Part shown: positions 8,519 through 18,818 of the stretch, one piece after another | Layout of the letters: each line of letters opens with the position of its first letter | Numbering within the stretch: position 1 is the stretch's first letter | Assembly: GCF_006715485.1 (NCBI RefSeq) | Contig: NZ_VFNH01000002.1 | Coordinates: 558,001-622,000 of the forward strand | Direction: 5' to 3' | DNA length: 64,000 nt | DNA from: Herbaspirillum sp. SJZ107 | Lineage (GTDB): Bacteria > Pseudomonadota > Gammaproteobacteria > Burkholderiales > Burkholderiaceae_D | Made by a program: the position numbers and the translations under genes | Notes under the pieces: generated by a model | What the model was told of the DNA's origin: nothing | Databases searched by the model: none | What the model saw: only the letters and a program-made list of their open reading frames with translations

Positions 8519-9397
8519 ATGTCTTTCCCTTCGTTCGCACCGGTTTCCCCGGGTAGGCTGCGCCGGCAGCTGCGCATCATCCTGACTTCGCTGCTTGCCT
8601 GGCTGCTGCTGGTGCTGGCCCTGCCGGCGCATGCGGACCTGATGTTGTACCCCACCCGCATCGTGTTCGAGAAAAACCAGCGCGCCGCGCAAATCGAATT
8701 GATCAATAACGGCAGCAAGCCCGCCACCTACCGGATTGCGCTGGTCAACCGACGCATGACCGAGACCGGCCAGTTCGAAGTGGCGGACACGCCGGCACCG
8801 GACGAACGCTTTGCAAACGACATGCTGCGCTTTTCGCCGCGCCAGGTCACCTTGCAACCAGGCACCGTGCAGACCGTGCGCGTGATGCTGCGCAAGCCTG
8901 CCGAGCTGGCCGAAGGTGAATACCGTTCGCACCTGCAGTTCGACAAGCTGCCGGACGTCGAAGGCAGCACCAGCATCGAACACCAGGGCCAGGCAGAAAA
9001 GGGCATCGGTATCGTCCTGAATGCCCTGGTCGGTGCCTCGGTGCCGGTCATCGTGCGCCATGGGGCGGCCAGCGCAAAGGTCAGCCTCGGCCACCTTGCG
9101 TTGCAGAGGGAGGATGCGCAGCACCCGGTCCTCAAGCTGCAGTTCGAGCGCGAAGGCGGCAGCTCGGTGTATGGCGACCTGAGTGTGACCTTCACGCCGC
9201 GCGGCGGCAAGCCGCAGACGGTGGGCGAGGTCGGCGGCATCGCCGTGTACACGCCGAACCGGGTGCGCCACGCCGCACTGCAGCTGCAAGTGCCGGCAGG
9301 ACTGACGCTGGCGCATGGCACGCTCGACGTGACCTACCGGGACCGGCCCGAAGCGGGCGGCACGCTGCTGGCGCAGGCAAATCTGGAACTGCCGTAA
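8519..9397 (+). CDS. PapD-like periplasmic pilus chaperone
   Basis: This 292-residue protein has a long N-terminus with a clear signal peptide (hydrophobic LLAWLLLVLALPAHA). After it comes DLMLYPTRIVFEKNQRAAQIELINNGSKPATYRIALVNRRM, the first Ig-like domain of PapD-type chaperones with the subunit-binding beta strand. The conserved FSPRQVTLQPGTVQTVRVMLRKP and the second domain follow. The chaperone holds fibre subunits in the periplasm by donor-strand complementation. The second domain (residues about 165-292) is longer than in PapD, as in alternative chaperone-usher branches. It sits between the DUF4402 subunits and the usher. Confidence 0.85.
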   Translation: MSFPSFAPVSPGRLRRQLRIILTSLLAWLLLVLALPAHADLMLYPTRIVFEKNQRAAQIELINNGSKPATYRIALVNRRMTETGQFEVADTPAPDERFANDMLRFSPRQVTLQPGTVQTVRVMLRKPAELAEGEYRSHLQFDKLPDVEGSTSIEHQGQAEKGIGIVLNALVGASVPVIVRHGAASAKVSLGHLALQREDAQHPVLKLQFEREGGSSVYGDLSVTFTPRGGKPQTVGEVGGIAVYTPNRVRHAALQLQVPAGLTLAHGTLDVTYRDRPEAGGTLLAQANLELP

Positions 9398-9496
9398 CGC
9401 CCGATCGGCGAACGGGCGTGCGTAGTCATTTCGCGGCGTAATTCATCGTATCGCAGGGCCAGCCGCCGGTTGGCCGGCGATGCGTTTTGGCGATCC

Positions 9497-12142
9497 ATGC
9501 AGGTATTCCGAAACGGTTTTCTTCTTGCTGGACTGGGCATGCTGCCCGCATTTCAGCCGGGTGTCGCCGCTGCTGCAGCGCCAACTGCAGCGGCGGCAAA
9601 ACCGTCGCCGAAAACCGAAGCCAATCTGATCCTGCTCGAAGTACGCCTTGACAGCCAGGTATTGTCCGACGGCGTCACCGCGTATGAAATCGGTCGCCAT
9701 GTGTTCCTGCCGCTGGGCGAGCTGGCGCGCATGCTGACCCTGGCGGTGCGGGTGACGGACGAAGGCCGTGCCAGCGGCTACATCCTGCGTGAAGATCGCA
9801 ACTTCAGCCTCGACGTGCCCGAAGGGGCAGTCCACAGCGGCGGCAAGCGCGAGGAACTCGAGCGCTCGCAGGTCAAGGTCGAGGCCGAAGACATCTATGT
9901 CGACAGCACGCTGCTGGCGCGCTGGCTGCCGGTCGACCTCGATATCGACATGTCCAGCCTGACCCTCAAGGTACGCCCGCGCGAGCCACTGCCGCTGCAG
10001 GAGCGCCTGGCGCGGCGCCAACGTGGCAAGCTGCCGGGCAGCCAGGGCGTGTATACCGATCCCGGTTATCCGCGTCTGGCGACGCCGTACCGGGTGGCGG
10101 GCCTGCCTTTCATCGACCAGACCCTGTCCATCACGACGGACGGCAGCGCCGGCAGACGGCGCGCGACCGCTACGTCGTATGCCACTTACCTGACGGCCGA
10201 CCTGCTCGGCATGGAAGCGGCGCTGTACGCGAGCCGCAACTCGGTCGATCCCTCGACTGCCGTGCGCCTGACGCTGGGCCGCAACGATCCCGGCGGCGGC
10301 CTGCTCGGCCCCCTGCGCGCGCGCACGGCGCTGTTCGGCAGTGTGGCGGTGCCGGGTATGGCGAACATTTCGGTCAGCAGCGCGACCGGCAACGGCATCG
10401 CAGTCAGCAACCGGCCATTGAGCCAGCCAAGCAGCTTCGACCGTCACACCTTGCAGGGCGACCTGCCGCCCGGCTGGGACGTCGAGCTGTACTACAACGA
10501 GGCGCTGGTCGGCTTTCAGCAGTCGCGCCCCGACGGTAAATACAGCTTCCCGGACCAGCGCCTGGCCTTTGGGCCGAACGACTTCCGGCTGGTGTTCCAC
10601 GGCCCGTTGGGACAGGTGCGGGTGGAGCGCCAGAGCTTCCTGCTCGAAGAGTCGGCGGTGCGGCGCGGCGAGCTGTTCTACGACGTGGCTGCGCACCGCG
10701 ACCAGTACGGACGCCCGCGCGCCCTGGCCCAGTTCGAATGGGGCCTGGGCCAACACCTGAACGCCACCGGCGGCTGGCAGCGCGTGCCTTTGCCCGATGG
10801 CAGCGAGCAGGGCTATGCCAACCTCGGACTGCGCGGCTACCTGAGCGCCTTCATCCTGAGCGGCGACGCGGTCCGCGCCGCCGACGGCGGCAGGCTGGCC
10901 CAGCTGGCCCTCAAGACGCGGGTCGGCAACCTTGCCTTGTCGGCCAGCCGCGCCCGCCTCGATGGCTTCACCAGCGAGGTGTTCGCCCAGGCCCCTGACC
11001 CGGTCCGCACCCGGGACGAACTGCGCGCCGAGGGCGCGGTCGCGCCGGGCGCGGGCATGTTCTTCCCGCTTTCGTTCGAAGTGCGGCGCGACATCCTGGC
11101 TTCGCACAAGGAAAACGTCCTGGTGCAGGGGCGGCTATCCGCCTACCGCGACGGCACCGCGCTCACCAACGCGCTGCGCTGGCAGTCGCTGGACGGTGCC
11201 AAGGTGGCGAACGGGCAACTGCAGGTGAGTCGCCGTGTCGCCGGCATCGGTCTGACCGGCCAGCTGCAATACCTGCTGAAGCCGGTGGCGCAGCTGGGCA
11301 GCGCTGCCGTTTCGGCCGACCGCTACCTGACCGGCGGCTATCTGGTGAACCTGGGCCTGAGCCGCATGTTCGACACCCGCGAAACCCGCCTGAACGGCGC
11401 GCTGAACAAGAGCCTGGGCAGCTACGGGCTCGGAGTCAACGCTTATTATTCGACCCGGCACGCGTACGGCGGCGGCGTGCAGTTCTTCATGGCGCTGGGG
11501 CTGGAGCCGCGCCATGCGCGCATGATGACCGATGCGCAGCCGATGGCGAACATGGGCTCGGCCTCGGTGCGCGTGTTTCTCGACAAGAACCTGAACGGCG
11601 AGATGGACGGCACTGATGAGCCCATCAAAGGCGTCGGCTTCACCATCAACGGTGGCAACCAGCTGGCGCGCACCGGCGCCGATGGCATCGCCTACCTGGC
11701 GCGCCTGCCTGCCCACCAGAACATCGACCTGGCGCTGGATCCGGGCACGCTCGACGACCCGCAGTGGCAGCCGCAGACCAGGGGCGTGCGCATCGTGCCG
11801 CGGCCGGGCAAGGTCAATCAGGTCGACTTCGCGGTGGCCGTGACCGGCGAGATCGACGGCACGACGTATTTCGTCACCAAAGGCAAGAGCCGCCCGATCG
11901 GCGACCTGCGCCTGGAGCTGGCGGATGCCACGGGCAAGGTCGTGGGCAGCATGAACAGCGCGTCCGATGGGTACTACGTGATCACCGGCGTGCTCCCCGG
12001 CGACTACTGGCTGAGGGTGGCGCCCGACCAGCTCAAACGCCTGGGGCTGACGGCTGCCGGCACGCACCTGATCACAATCAAGCCCGACGGCACGGTGCTG
12101 AATGGCCGCGACTTCCATGTGATGCCTGCCGGAGAAGGGTAA
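9497..12142 (+). CDS. Fimbrial usher-like outer membrane protein with a C-terminal SdrD/carboxypeptidase-regulatory-like domain
   Basis: The 881-residue protein carries an N-terminal signal sequence (MQVFRNGFLLAGLG then an Ala-rich stretch). Residues about 40-180 form an amylin-like N-terminal domain. The central part has usher motifs such as LQGDLPPGWDVELYYNEALVGFQ and FGPNDFRLVFHGPLGQVRVE, then a beta-barrel region rich in alternating hydrophobics. From about residue 690, SVRVFLDKNLNGEMDGTDEPI with TGADGIAYLARLP is an SdrD-like or carboxypeptidase-regulatory Ig repeat. Ushers polymerise and export subunits handed over by the chaperone encoded upstream. ATG 9497 is preferred to a TTG at 9470; neither has a good ribosome site. 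It ends the operon. Confidence 0.8.
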   Translation: MQVFRNGFLLAGLGMLPAFQPGVAAAAAPTAAAAKPSPKTEANLILLEVRLDSQVLSDGVTAYEIGRHVFLPLGELARMLTLAVRVTDEGRASGYILREDRNFSLDVPEGAVHSGGKREELERSQVKVEAEDIYVDSTLLARWLPVDLDIDMSSLTLKVRPREPLPLQERLARRQRGKLPGSQGVYTDPGYPRLATPYRVAGLPFIDQTLSITTDGSAGRRRATATSYATYLTADLLGMEAALYASRNSVDPSTAVRLTLGRNDPGGGLLGPLRARTALFGSVAVPGMANISVSSATGNGIAVSNRPLSQPSSFDRHTLQGDLPPGWDVELYYNEALVGFQQSRPDGKYSFPDQRLAFGPNDFRLVFHGPLGQVRVERQSFLLEESAVRRGELFYDVAAHRDQYGRPRALAQFEWGLGQHLNATGGWQRVPLPDGSEQGYANLGLRGYLSAFILSGDAVRAADGGRLAQLALKTRVGNLALSASRARLDGFTSEVFAQAPDPVRTRDELRAEGAVAPGAGMFFPLSFEVRRDILASHKENVLVQGRLSAYRDGTALTNALRWQSLDGAKVANGQLQVSRRVAGIGLTGQLQYLLKPVAQLGSAAVSADRYLTGGYLVNLGLSRMFDTRETRLNGALNKSLGSYGLGVNAYYSTRHAYGGGVQFFMALGLEPRHARMMTDAQPMANMGSASVRVFLDKNLNGEMDGTDEPIKGVGFTINGGNQLARTGADGIAYLARLPAHQNIDLALDPGTLDDPQWQPQTRGVRIVPRPGKVNQVDFAVAVTGEIDGTTYFVTKGKSRPIGDLRLELADATGKVVGSMNSASDGYYVITGVLPGDYWLRVAPDQLKRLGLTAAGTHLITIKPDGTVLNGRDFHVMPAGEG

Positions 12143-12223
12143 GCGGGCGATTCCGGTTTTACCCGAACACGGCTCAGCGTTTACAATCACGGGTTCGGCA
12201 AAACGGATGTGCGGGTGGCAGCG

Positions 12224-13435
12224 ATGGCAAAACAATATGATGTGGCAGTGATCGGCGCGGGCGCCGCCGGCATGATGTGCGCGGCCACTGCGGCCAGCCG
12301 CGGCAAGCGCGTGGTGCTGATCGACCACGCCGCCAAGCTGGCCGAGAAAATCCGCATCTCCGGCGGCGGCCGCTGCAACTTCACCAACATCAACGCCGGC
12401 CCGCAGAACTTCCTGTCCGAGAACCCGCACTTCTGCCGCAGCGCGCTGTCGCGCTACACGGCCCAGGACTTCCTGGCGCTGGTGAAGAAGCACCGTATCG
12501 CGTACCACGAAAAGCACCGCGGCCAGCTGTTCTGCGACGACTCGGCCGAACAGATCATCCGCATGCTGAAAGCCGAATGCGACGCCGGCAGCGTCAGCTG
12601 GCGCATGCCGTGCAAGGTGAGCGGTGTCGACAAGGACGGCGACCTGTTCCGCATCGCCACCGACGGCGAGCCCATCTTCGCCGGTAATGTCGTGGTCGCC
12701 ACCGGCGGCCTGTCGATCCCGAAGATCGGCGCGACCGACCTCGGCTACCGCATCGCCAGGCAGTTCGACCTCAAGATCGTCGAGACCCGTCCCGGCCTGG
12801 TGCCGCTGACCTTCGACGGCCCCAGCTGGCAACCCTTCGTGCCGCTGGCCGGCATCGCCCTCGAAGTCGAGGTCGAAACGGGCTCCAGGAAAGGGAAGGG
12901 CAGCAGATACGGCCACTTCCGCGAAGACCTGCTGTTCACCCACCGTGGCCTGTCCGGCCCGGCCATCCTGCAAATCTCGAGCTACTGGCAGCCGGGCACG
13001 CCGATCGTGCTGAACCTGCTGCCGGAACTGGATGTGGCCGAGGAACTGATCTCGTCCAAGACGACCGTCAAGAAACAGCTGGGCAATATCCTGTCCCAAT
13101 GGCTGCCGGCACGCCTGGCCGAAGGTTTATTGGTTGCGAACGGTTTTGCACCCGATGCACGCCTGGCGGACATGGCCGACGCAAAATTGCGCAAGCTGGG
13201 CGACGCGATCAACCGCTGGGCCATCGTGCCGACCGGCTCGGAAGGCTACCGCAAGGCCGAGGTGACGCTGGGCGGTGTCGATACGCGCGAACTGTCGCAG
13301 CAGACAATGATGGCGAACCAGGTACCGGGCCTGTACTTCGTCGGCGAAACGGTCGACGTCACCGGCTGGCTCGGCGGCTATAACTTCCAGTGGGCCTGGG
13401 CTTCCGGGGTCGCGGCCGGCGCCAGCGTCGAGTAA
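12224..13435 (+). CDS. NAD(P)/FAD-dependent oxidoreductase, HI0933/YhiN family
   Basis: The 403 residues begin MAKQYDVAVIGAGAAGMMCA, a dinucleotide-binding GxGxxG motif for FAD. Family motifs follow: KIRISGGGRCNFTN near residue 47, and NVVVATGGLSIPKIGATDLGYRIA. The C-terminal GGVDTRELSQQTMMANQVPGLYFVGETVDVTGWLGGYNFQWAWASG closes the FAD site and is diagnostic of HI0933/YhiN proteins. The biochemical role of the family is not settled. A GTG at 12209 would add five residues; the ATG at 12224 fits relatives better. A TACAAT -10-like box lies at 12183-12188. Confidence 0.9.
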   Translation: MAKQYDVAVIGAGAAGMMCAATAASRGKRVVLIDHAAKLAEKIRISGGGRCNFTNINAGPQNFLSENPHFCRSALSRYTAQDFLALVKKHRIAYHEKHRGQLFCDDSAEQIIRMLKAECDAGSVSWRMPCKVSGVDKDGDLFRIATDGEPIFAGNVVVATGGLSIPKIGATDLGYRIARQFDLKIVETRPGLVPLTFDGPSWQPFVPLAGIALEVEVETGSRKGKGSRYGHFREDLLFTHRGLSGPAILQISSYWQPGTPIVLNLLPELDVAEELISSKTTVKKQLGNILSQWLPARLAEGLLVANGFAPDARLADMADAKLRKLGDAINRWAIVPTGSEGYRKAEVTLGGVDTRELSQQTMMANQVPGLYFVGETVDVTGWLGGYNFQWAWASGVAAGASVE

Positions 13436-13505
13436 GCCGTTAGCGTTGGGGACTTGACGGCGAGACTGATACTTGTAGCAATTCAGTCACGCCGGTCGAA
13501 AACCT

Positions 13506-13533
13506 TTTACAGAACTTGAAAAGCTGTTAGAAT
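13506..13533 (+). promoter_or_regulatory. Probable sigma-70 promoter of rpsU
   Basis: TTTACA (13506-13511) and TAGAAT (13528-13533) are separated by 16 bases and lie 37 bases before the rpsU start. This is the best promoter match in the 134-base gap after the flavoprotein gene. Confidence 0.5.
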
Positions 13534-13569
13534 TTCGTTCTTCCCTAAATCCAACGGTTTCATTTTTAC

Positions 13570-13782
13570 ATGACCACTATCCGCCTTAAAGAAAACGAGC
13601 CGTTCGAAGTCGCTATGCGTCGCTTCAAGCGCACTATCGAAAAAACCGGCCTGCTGACCGAACTGCGCGCACGCGAGTTCTACGAGAAGCCGACTGCAGA
13701 GCGCAAGCGCAAGCTGGCAGCTGCCGTGAAGCGTCACTACAAGCGCATCCGCAGCCAGCAACTGCCGAAGAAACTGTACTAA
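13570..13782 (+). CDS. rpsU: 30S ribosomal protein bS21
   Basis: This 70-residue, very basic protein reads [21 protein letters not shown] and then [24 protein letters not shown], which is bS21 throughout. It sits near the 3' end of 16S rRNA in the small subunit and helps initiation. The length is normal. It opens the classical macromolecular synthesis cluster with dnaG and rpoD. A terminator lies between it and yqeY, so most transcripts probably end after rpsU, as in E. coli. Confidence 0.97.
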   Translation: MTTIRLKENEPFEVAMRRFKRTIEKTGLLTELRAREFYEKPTAERKRKLAAAVKRHYKRIRSQQLPKKLY

Positions 13783-13852
13783 TTCGGTTCAGCTGCCTTT
13801 CCGGCGACGGCCACGATGCCAGTCGCGGATCACAGGCCTGAATATGACGAAG

Positions 13853-13883
13853 CCCGCTCCGGTTTGTTGCCGCAGCGGGTTTT
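13853..13883 (+). terminator. Intrinsic terminator/attenuator between rpsU and yqeY
   Basis: CCCGCT (13853-13858) pairs with AGCGGG (13874-13879), followed by TTTTGCCTTTT. The position copies the E. coli rpsU-dnaG attenuator, which keeps ribosomal protein expression above primase expression. Confidence 0.65.
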
Positions 13884-13922
13884 GCCTTTTCCCCCTTCAA
13901 AAATAATACGGAGAAAGAATCC

Positions 13923-14372
13923 ATGAGCTTGAAAACCCAGATCAGCGACGACATGAAAGCCGCCATGCGCGCCAAGGAAGCCGGCAGGCTGGCCACCATC
14001 CGCCTCATCCTCGCCGAAATCAAGCGCAAGGAAGTGGATGAGCGCATCGAACTGGACGACGCCCAGACCGTCGCCATCGTCGAAAAGATGATCAAGCAGC
14101 GCAAGGATTCGATCACCCAGTTCGAAGCCGGCGGCCGTGCCGACCTGGCCGATATCGAAAAAGCCGAACTGGCCGTGCTGACGGGCTACATGCCGGCTGG
14201 CCTGTCGGATGAAGAAGTCGCCGCCGAGGTTGCCGCCGCCGTGGCCGCGACCGGCGCATCGGGACCGCAGGACATGGGCAAGGTGATGGGCGTGCTGAAG
14301 CCGAAGCTGGCTGGCCGCGCCGACATGACCGCCGTATCGGCCCAGGTCAAGAAGGCGCTCGCCGGCGCCTGA
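13923..14372 (+). CDS. yqeY: GatB/YqeY domain-containing protein
   Basis: The 149-residue YqeY-like protein opens with SLKTQISDDMKAAMRAKEAGRLATIRLILAEIKRKEVDERIELDD, the helical family start. The second half (LTGYMPAGLSDEEVAAEVAAAVAATGASGPQDMGKVMGVLKPKLAGRADM) is the tail domain also found in GatB of tRNA-dependent amidotransferase. A role in tRNA binding is inferred from that homology, not proved. CGGAGAAAG gives a good ribosome site. Its place between rpsU and dnaG is common in betaproteobacteria and alphaproteobacteria. Confidence 0.92.
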   Translation: MSLKTQISDDMKAAMRAKEAGRLATIRLILAEIKRKEVDERIELDDAQTVAIVEKMIKQRKDSITQFEAGGRADLADIEKAELAVLTGYMPAGLSDEEVAAEVAAAVAATGASGPQDMGKVMGVLKPKLAGRADMTAVSAQVKKALAGA

Positions 14373-14502
14373 TGTTCCATCTGTTGCTGGTGCCACACGT
14401 TGTCGACGGCGTGGCGCCGGCATCTTCGTTGCCTTGTCGAAAATCAACCGGTAGCGAGCCCTGCGGTATAGTCTGACCTTAGACAAATACGGTTCTATTC
14501 AC

Positions 14503-16305
14503 GTGATCCCGCAATCATTCATTACTGATCTCCTCAATCGCGTCGACATCGTCGACGTGGTAGGGCGTTACGTCCAGCTCAAGAAGGGCGGCGCCAACTA
14601 CATGGGCCTGTGCCCATTCCACAACGAAAAGTCCCCCAGTTTCACCGTCAGCCCGACCAAGCAGTTCTATCACTGCTTCGGCTGCGGCGCCCACGGTACC
14701 GCGATCGGCTTCCTGATCGAATACTCGGGCATGGGATTCGTCGATGCCGTCAAGGACCTGTCACAAAGCGTAGGCATGATCGTGCCCGAAGCCGATGACA
14801 AGATCCCACCGCAACAGCGCGCTGCCCAGCAGGCGCAATCGATGGCCATGACCGACGCGCTGAACCAGGCCTGCGACTACTACCGCGCCCAGCTGCGCCA
14901 GGCCCCGGCCGCGATCGCCTACCTGAAAGGGCGCGGCCTGACCGGCGAAGTGGCCGCACGCTTCGGCCTCGGCTATGCGCCGTCCGGCTGGGACAGCCTG
15001 CGCTCGGTGTTCAGCGACTACGATGCACTGGCCCTGGTCGAGTCCGGCCTGGTGATCGACCGCGTCGACGAAGACGGCGGCAACAAGAAACGCTACGACC
15101 GCTTCCGCGAACGCGTGATGTTCCCGATCCGTAACACCAAAGGGCAGGTGATCGGCTTCGGCGGCCGCGTGATGGATGGCGGCGAACCGAAATACCTGAA
15201 CTCGCCGGAAACGCCGCTGTTCCAGAAGGGACACGAACTGTACGGCCTGTTCGAAGCGCGCCAGGCGATCCGCGACGCCGGCTATGTGCTGGTCACCGAG
15301 GGTTATATGGACGTGGTCGCGCTGGCCCAGCTCGGCTTCCCGCAAGCGGTCGCGACCCTCGGCACCGCCTGCACCAGCACCCACGTGCAAAAGCTGCTGC
15401 GCCAGACCGACACCGTGATCTTCAGCTTCGACGGCGACAAGGCCGGCCGCCGCGCCGCCCGGCGCGCACTGGAAGCCTGCCTGCCGCAGGTGTCGGACAA
15501 CAAGACCATCAAGTTCCTGTTCCTGCCGCAAGAGCACGACCCGGACAGCTATGTGCGTGAATTTGGCGCCGAGGCATTTGCCCAGGAGATCAACGAAGCG
15601 ATGCCGCTGTCGCAATTCCTGCTGCGCGAAGTCACCACCGAGCACGACCTCGACACGCCGGAAGGGCGCGCCCGCGTCCAGTTCGACGCCAAGCCGCTGT
15701 TGCAATCGATGACCCCCTCGGCCCTGCGCCTGCAGATCGTGCGCGGCCTGGCGAATTTGACGGCGTCAACGCCGGCGGAGATCGAAGCGTTGTTCGAGTT
15801 GTCCAAGCCGGTATCGGTGGCACGCAAGGCACCGCCGCGCCAGGGCCGGCCGGAACCGGTCGGACTGGAGCTGCAGATCATGCGCATCCTGGTGTCGCAT
15901 CCCGCCATTTCGCTGGAACTGGACGATGCCGCGCAACGCGCCTTCGACCACTTCGGCGGCGAGGCGGGCGAACGCCTGCGCCAGCTGGTCGAGATGGCCC
16001 AGGCCCTGGGCGCGAACGGCACCTTCGCCGCGCTGTCGCAGCAGTTGAAAGAGACGAGCAACGAGTACGATGGCCTCATTTCCGAGATCGCTTCCTCACC
16101 CGAATCGGATATTGACCAGGACCGCGTTTGGATCGTTAGCGCAGTGAGGCAAATCAAGATGGATGTCTTAAAACAGGAGTTGAACCAGTTGTTTTCGTCG
16201 GGTCTGACCCCAGATCAGGTGAGTGCCCGCTATCGCGAAATCACAGCACAGCAGGACCTCTTGATGCGGGAAGCCGCCAATGACACCCCGGCCAAATTCG
16301 CCTGA
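14503..16305 (+). CDS. dnaG: DNA primase DnaG
   Basis: The 600-residue primase makes RNA primers for replication with the DnaB helicase. The CHC2 zinc finger is intact: Cys37-Pro-Phe-His40, then Cys58-Phe-Gly-Cys61. The core contains RFRERVMFPIRNTKGQVIGFGGRVM and the TOPRIM part with LVTEGYMDVVAL (Glu at about residue 266) and FSFDGDKAGRRAA (about 307-319), which bind the catalytic metals. The C-terminal helical region contacts DnaB. Start is GTG at 14503, with no strong ribosome site, which may keep expression low. It is transcribed with yqeY and probably into rpoD. Confidence 0.97.
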   Translation: MIPQSFITDLLNRVDIVDVVGRYVQLKKGGANYMGLCPFHNEKSPSFTVSPTKQFYHCFGCGAHGTAIGFLIEYSGMGFVDAVKDLSQSVGMIVPEADDKIPPQQRAAQQAQSMAMTDALNQACDYYRAQLRQAPAAIAYLKGRGLTGEVAARFGLGYAPSGWDSLRSVFSDYDALALVESGLVIDRVDEDGGNKKRYDRFRERVMFPIRNTKGQVIGFGGRVMDGGEPKYLNSPETPLFQKGHELYGLFEARQAIRDAGYVLVTEGYMDVVALAQLGFPQAVATLGTACTSTHVQKLLRQTDTVIFSFDGDKAGRRAARRALEACLPQVSDNKTIKFLFLPQEHDPDSYVREFGAEAFAQEINEAMPLSQFLLREVTTEHDLDTPEGRARVQFDAKPLLQSMTPSALRLQIVRGLANLTASTPAEIEALFELSKPVSVARKAPPRQGRPEPVGLELQIMRILVSHPAISLELDDAAQRAFDHFGGEAGERLRQLVEMAQALGANGTFAALSQQLKETSNEYDGLISEIASSPESDIDQDRVWIVSAVRQIKMDVLKQELNQLFSSGLTPDQVSARYREITAQQDLLMREAANDTPAKFA

Positions 16306-16356
16306 CGAGCAGGCGCCACGGTGGGGGTGTTCTCGACTGGAAAGTCTTGGGGCGCG

Positions 16357-16365
16357 TGCTATAAT
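16357..16365 (+). promoter_or_regulatory. Extended -10 promoter upstream of rpoD
   Basis: TGCTATAAT is a perfect -10 hexamer with the extended TGn. No matching -35 is seen at 17 bases, which extended -10 promoters can do without. It lies 145 bases before the rpoD start, so rpoD would have a long leader, and it allows transcription of rpoD independent of dnaG. Confidence 0.55.
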
Positions 16366-16509
16366 AAAACGCTAACTATTGCAAGCTTTGAAACGACTTT
16401 TCGTTCGAAACCTGCGTGGAGGTTCAGTTAGTGGGGCAACAGATTTGTGCCTGCAGGTAGGATGTAAGGTAACAAAACTTTATCTTTAACCATCGTAAAG
16501 TGGTCGTTT

Positions 16510-18786
16510 GTGACTTCGAAAGCGCCTGTGCCAACCAAGAAACCCGAAACCAACGTGGCTACCAAATCCACCAGGATGTCCGCCAAGGCGGACAATTCGC
16601 AAGACAAGGCGGAAGCCCGCGTCGCGGGTGTTGCGCCTGTCAGCCAGACCACCGATGCGGAAGCACTCGCCGCCATCGACACGTCGGGCTATGTGCTGCC
16701 GTCCGTCAAAGTACCGGGACGGCGCGGCCGCAAGCCCAAGGAATTTACGCCTGAAAACGACGAAGTCGCCGCACTGAACGCGGTCGAACGCGCCGAACTG
16801 AAGGCGGTCGACAAGGCCAAGGCCAAGGATCGCAAAGCCAAGGAAAAAGCCTTGCTCAAGGACGCGTTCTCGTCCGACACCGAAGCCAGCGAAGAAGAAC
16901 TCGAAATCCGCCGCCAGAAGCTCAAGGCCCTGATCAAGTCGGGCAAGGAGCGCGGCTTCCTCACGTATTCCGAGATCAACGACCACCTGCCGGACAACGT
17001 CGTCGATCCGGAAGCGATCGAAGGCATCATCGGCACCTTCAACGACATGGGCATCGCCGTCTACGAGCATGCCCCTGACGCCGAAACCCTGCTGCTGTCC
17101 GATAGCGTCCCGAATGCCACCAGCGACGACGAAGCCGAGGCCGCCGCCGAAGCGGCGCTCTCGACCGTCGACTCCGACTTCGGCCGCACCACCGACCCGG
17201 TACGCATGTACATGCGCGAAATGGGTTCCGTGGAGCTGCTGACCCGCGAAGGCGAGATCGAAATCGCCAAACGCATCGAAGACGGCCTGCGCGACATGAT
17301 CCAGGCGATCTCGGCCTGTCCGGTGACGATCGACGAAATCATCGACGCCGCCCGCCGCATCGAGACCGACGAGATCAAGATCGACGAAATCGTCGATGGC
17401 CTGGTCGACGACGAGTCTTCCGAAGTCACCTCGCCGACCGCGGTCGCGCCGACGTCCACCGAGTCCGACGACGACGAGGATGACGAAGACGACGAGGAAG
17501 AAGGTGAAGAGGAAGAAGAGGGCAATGCCGCCTCCGGCGCCGCCGGCTACTCCGCCGAGCAGCTCGAGCAGCTCAAAACGGCCGCCCTCGACAAGTTCAG
17601 CTTCATCGGCCAGCAATTCGACAAGATGCGCAAGGCCTATGAAAAGCAGGGCTACAACTCCGACGCCTACGTCAAGGCCCAGGAAGCAATCTCGAACGAA
17701 CTGCTCGGCATCCGCTTCACGGCGAAAGTCGTGGAAAAGCTGTGCGACACCCTGCGCGGCCAGGTCGACGAAGTGCGCCACATCGAGAAGCAGATCCTGG
17801 ACGTGGCCGTGAACCGCTGCGGCATGCCGCGCGCCCACTTCATCAAGGTCTTCCCGGGCAACGAGACGAACCTGGAGTGGGTCGACGCCGAAGTCAACGC
17901 CGGCCACGCCTACAGTGCCATCCTCGGCCGCAATATCCCGACGATCAAGGAGCTGCAGCAACGTTTAATTGACCTGCAAGCGCGCGTCGTGCTGCCGCTG
18001 CCGGACCTGCGCAACATCAACCGCCAGATGGCGGCCGGTGAAATGAAGGCGCGCAAGGCCAAGCGTGAAATGACCGAGGCCAACCTGCGCCTGGTCATCT
18101 CGATCGCCAAGAAGTACACGAACCGCGGCCTGCAATTCCTCGACCTGATCCAGGAAGGCAACATCGGCCTGATGAAGGCGGTGGACAAGTTCGAATACCG
18201 CCGTGGTTACAAGTTCTCGACCTACGCGACGTGGTGGATCCGCCAGGCCATCACCCGCTCGATCGCGGACCAGGCACGCACGATCCGTATTCCGGTGCAC
18301 ATGATCGAAACGATCAACAAGATGAACCGGATCTCGCGCCAGATCCTGCAGGAGACCGGCGCCGAGCCCGATCCGGCAACCCTCGCGGTCAAGATGGAGA
18401 TGCCGGAAGACAAGATCCGGAAGATCATGAAGATCGCGAAAGAGCCGATTTCGATGGAGACGCCAATCGGCGACGATGACGACTCCCATCTTGGCGATTT
18501 CATCGAGGACAATAACACGCTGGCGCCTTCGGACGCCGCGCTGCACGCCTCGATGCGCGGTGTCGTGAAGGACGTGCTGGACTCGCTGACCCCGCGCGAA
18601 GCCAAGGTGCTGCGCATGCGCTTCGGCATCGAAATGTCGACCGACCATACGCTGGAAGAGGTCGGCAAGCAGTTCGATGTCACCCGCGAACGCATCCGCC
18701 AGATCGAAGCCAAGGCCCTGCGCAAGCTGCGTCACCCGTCGCGCTCGGACAAGCTGAAGAGTTTCCTCGAGGGTAACAGCGGCTGA
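16510..18786 (+). CDS. rpoD: RNA polymerase primary sigma factor RpoD (sigma-70)
   Basis: The 758-residue housekeeping sigma factor has region 1.1 at about residues 120-200, region 1.2 at [22 protein letters not shown], and an acidic insert around residues 315-340 made almost only of Asp and Glu. Region 2 is [55 protein letters not shown]; region 3 includes [12 protein letters not shown]; region 4 ends with [33 protein letters not shown], the -35 binding helix-turn-helix. Start is GTG at 16510. The basic, Lys/Ala-rich N-terminal extension is typical of betaproteobacteria. It is followed by a strong terminator. Confidence 0.98.
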   Translation: MTSKAPVPTKKPETNVATKSTRMSAKADNSQDKAEARVAGVAPVSQTTDAEALAAIDTSGYVLPSVKVPGRRGRKPKEFTPENDEVAALNAVERAELKAVDKAKAKDRKAKEKALLKDAFSSDTEASEEELEIRRQKLKALIKSGKERGFLTYSEINDHLPDNVVDPEAIEGIIGTFNDMGIAVYEHAPDAETLLLSDSVPNATSDDEAEAAAEAALSTVDSDFGRTTDPVRMYMREMGSVELLTREGEIEIAKRIEDGLRDMIQAISACPVTIDEIIDAARRIETDEIKIDEIVDGLVDDESSEVTSPTAVAPTSTESDDDEDDEDDEEEGEEEEEGNAASGAAGYSAEQLEQLKTAALDKFSFIGQQFDKMRKAYEKQGYNSDAYVKAQEAISNELLGIRFTAKVVEKLCDTLRGQVDEVRHIEKQILDVAVNRCGMPRAHFIKVFPGNETNLEWVDAEVNAGHAYSAILGRNIPTIKELQQRLIDLQARVVLPLPDLRNINRQMAAGEMKARKAKREMTEANLRLVISIAKKYTNRGLQFLDLIQEGNIGLMKAVDKFEYRRGYKFSTYATWWIRQAITRSIADQARTIRIPVHMIETINKMNRISRQILQETGAEPDPATLAVKMEMPEDKIRKIMKIAKEPISMETPIGDDDDSHLGDFIEDNNTLAPSDAALHASMRGVVKDVLDSLTPREAKVLRMRFGIEMSTDHTLEEVGKQFDVTRERIRQIEAKALRKLRHPSRSDKLKSFLEGNSG

Positions 18787-18818
18787 GGCTTGACGGCCCT
18801 ACGTTAAGGCAATATGCT

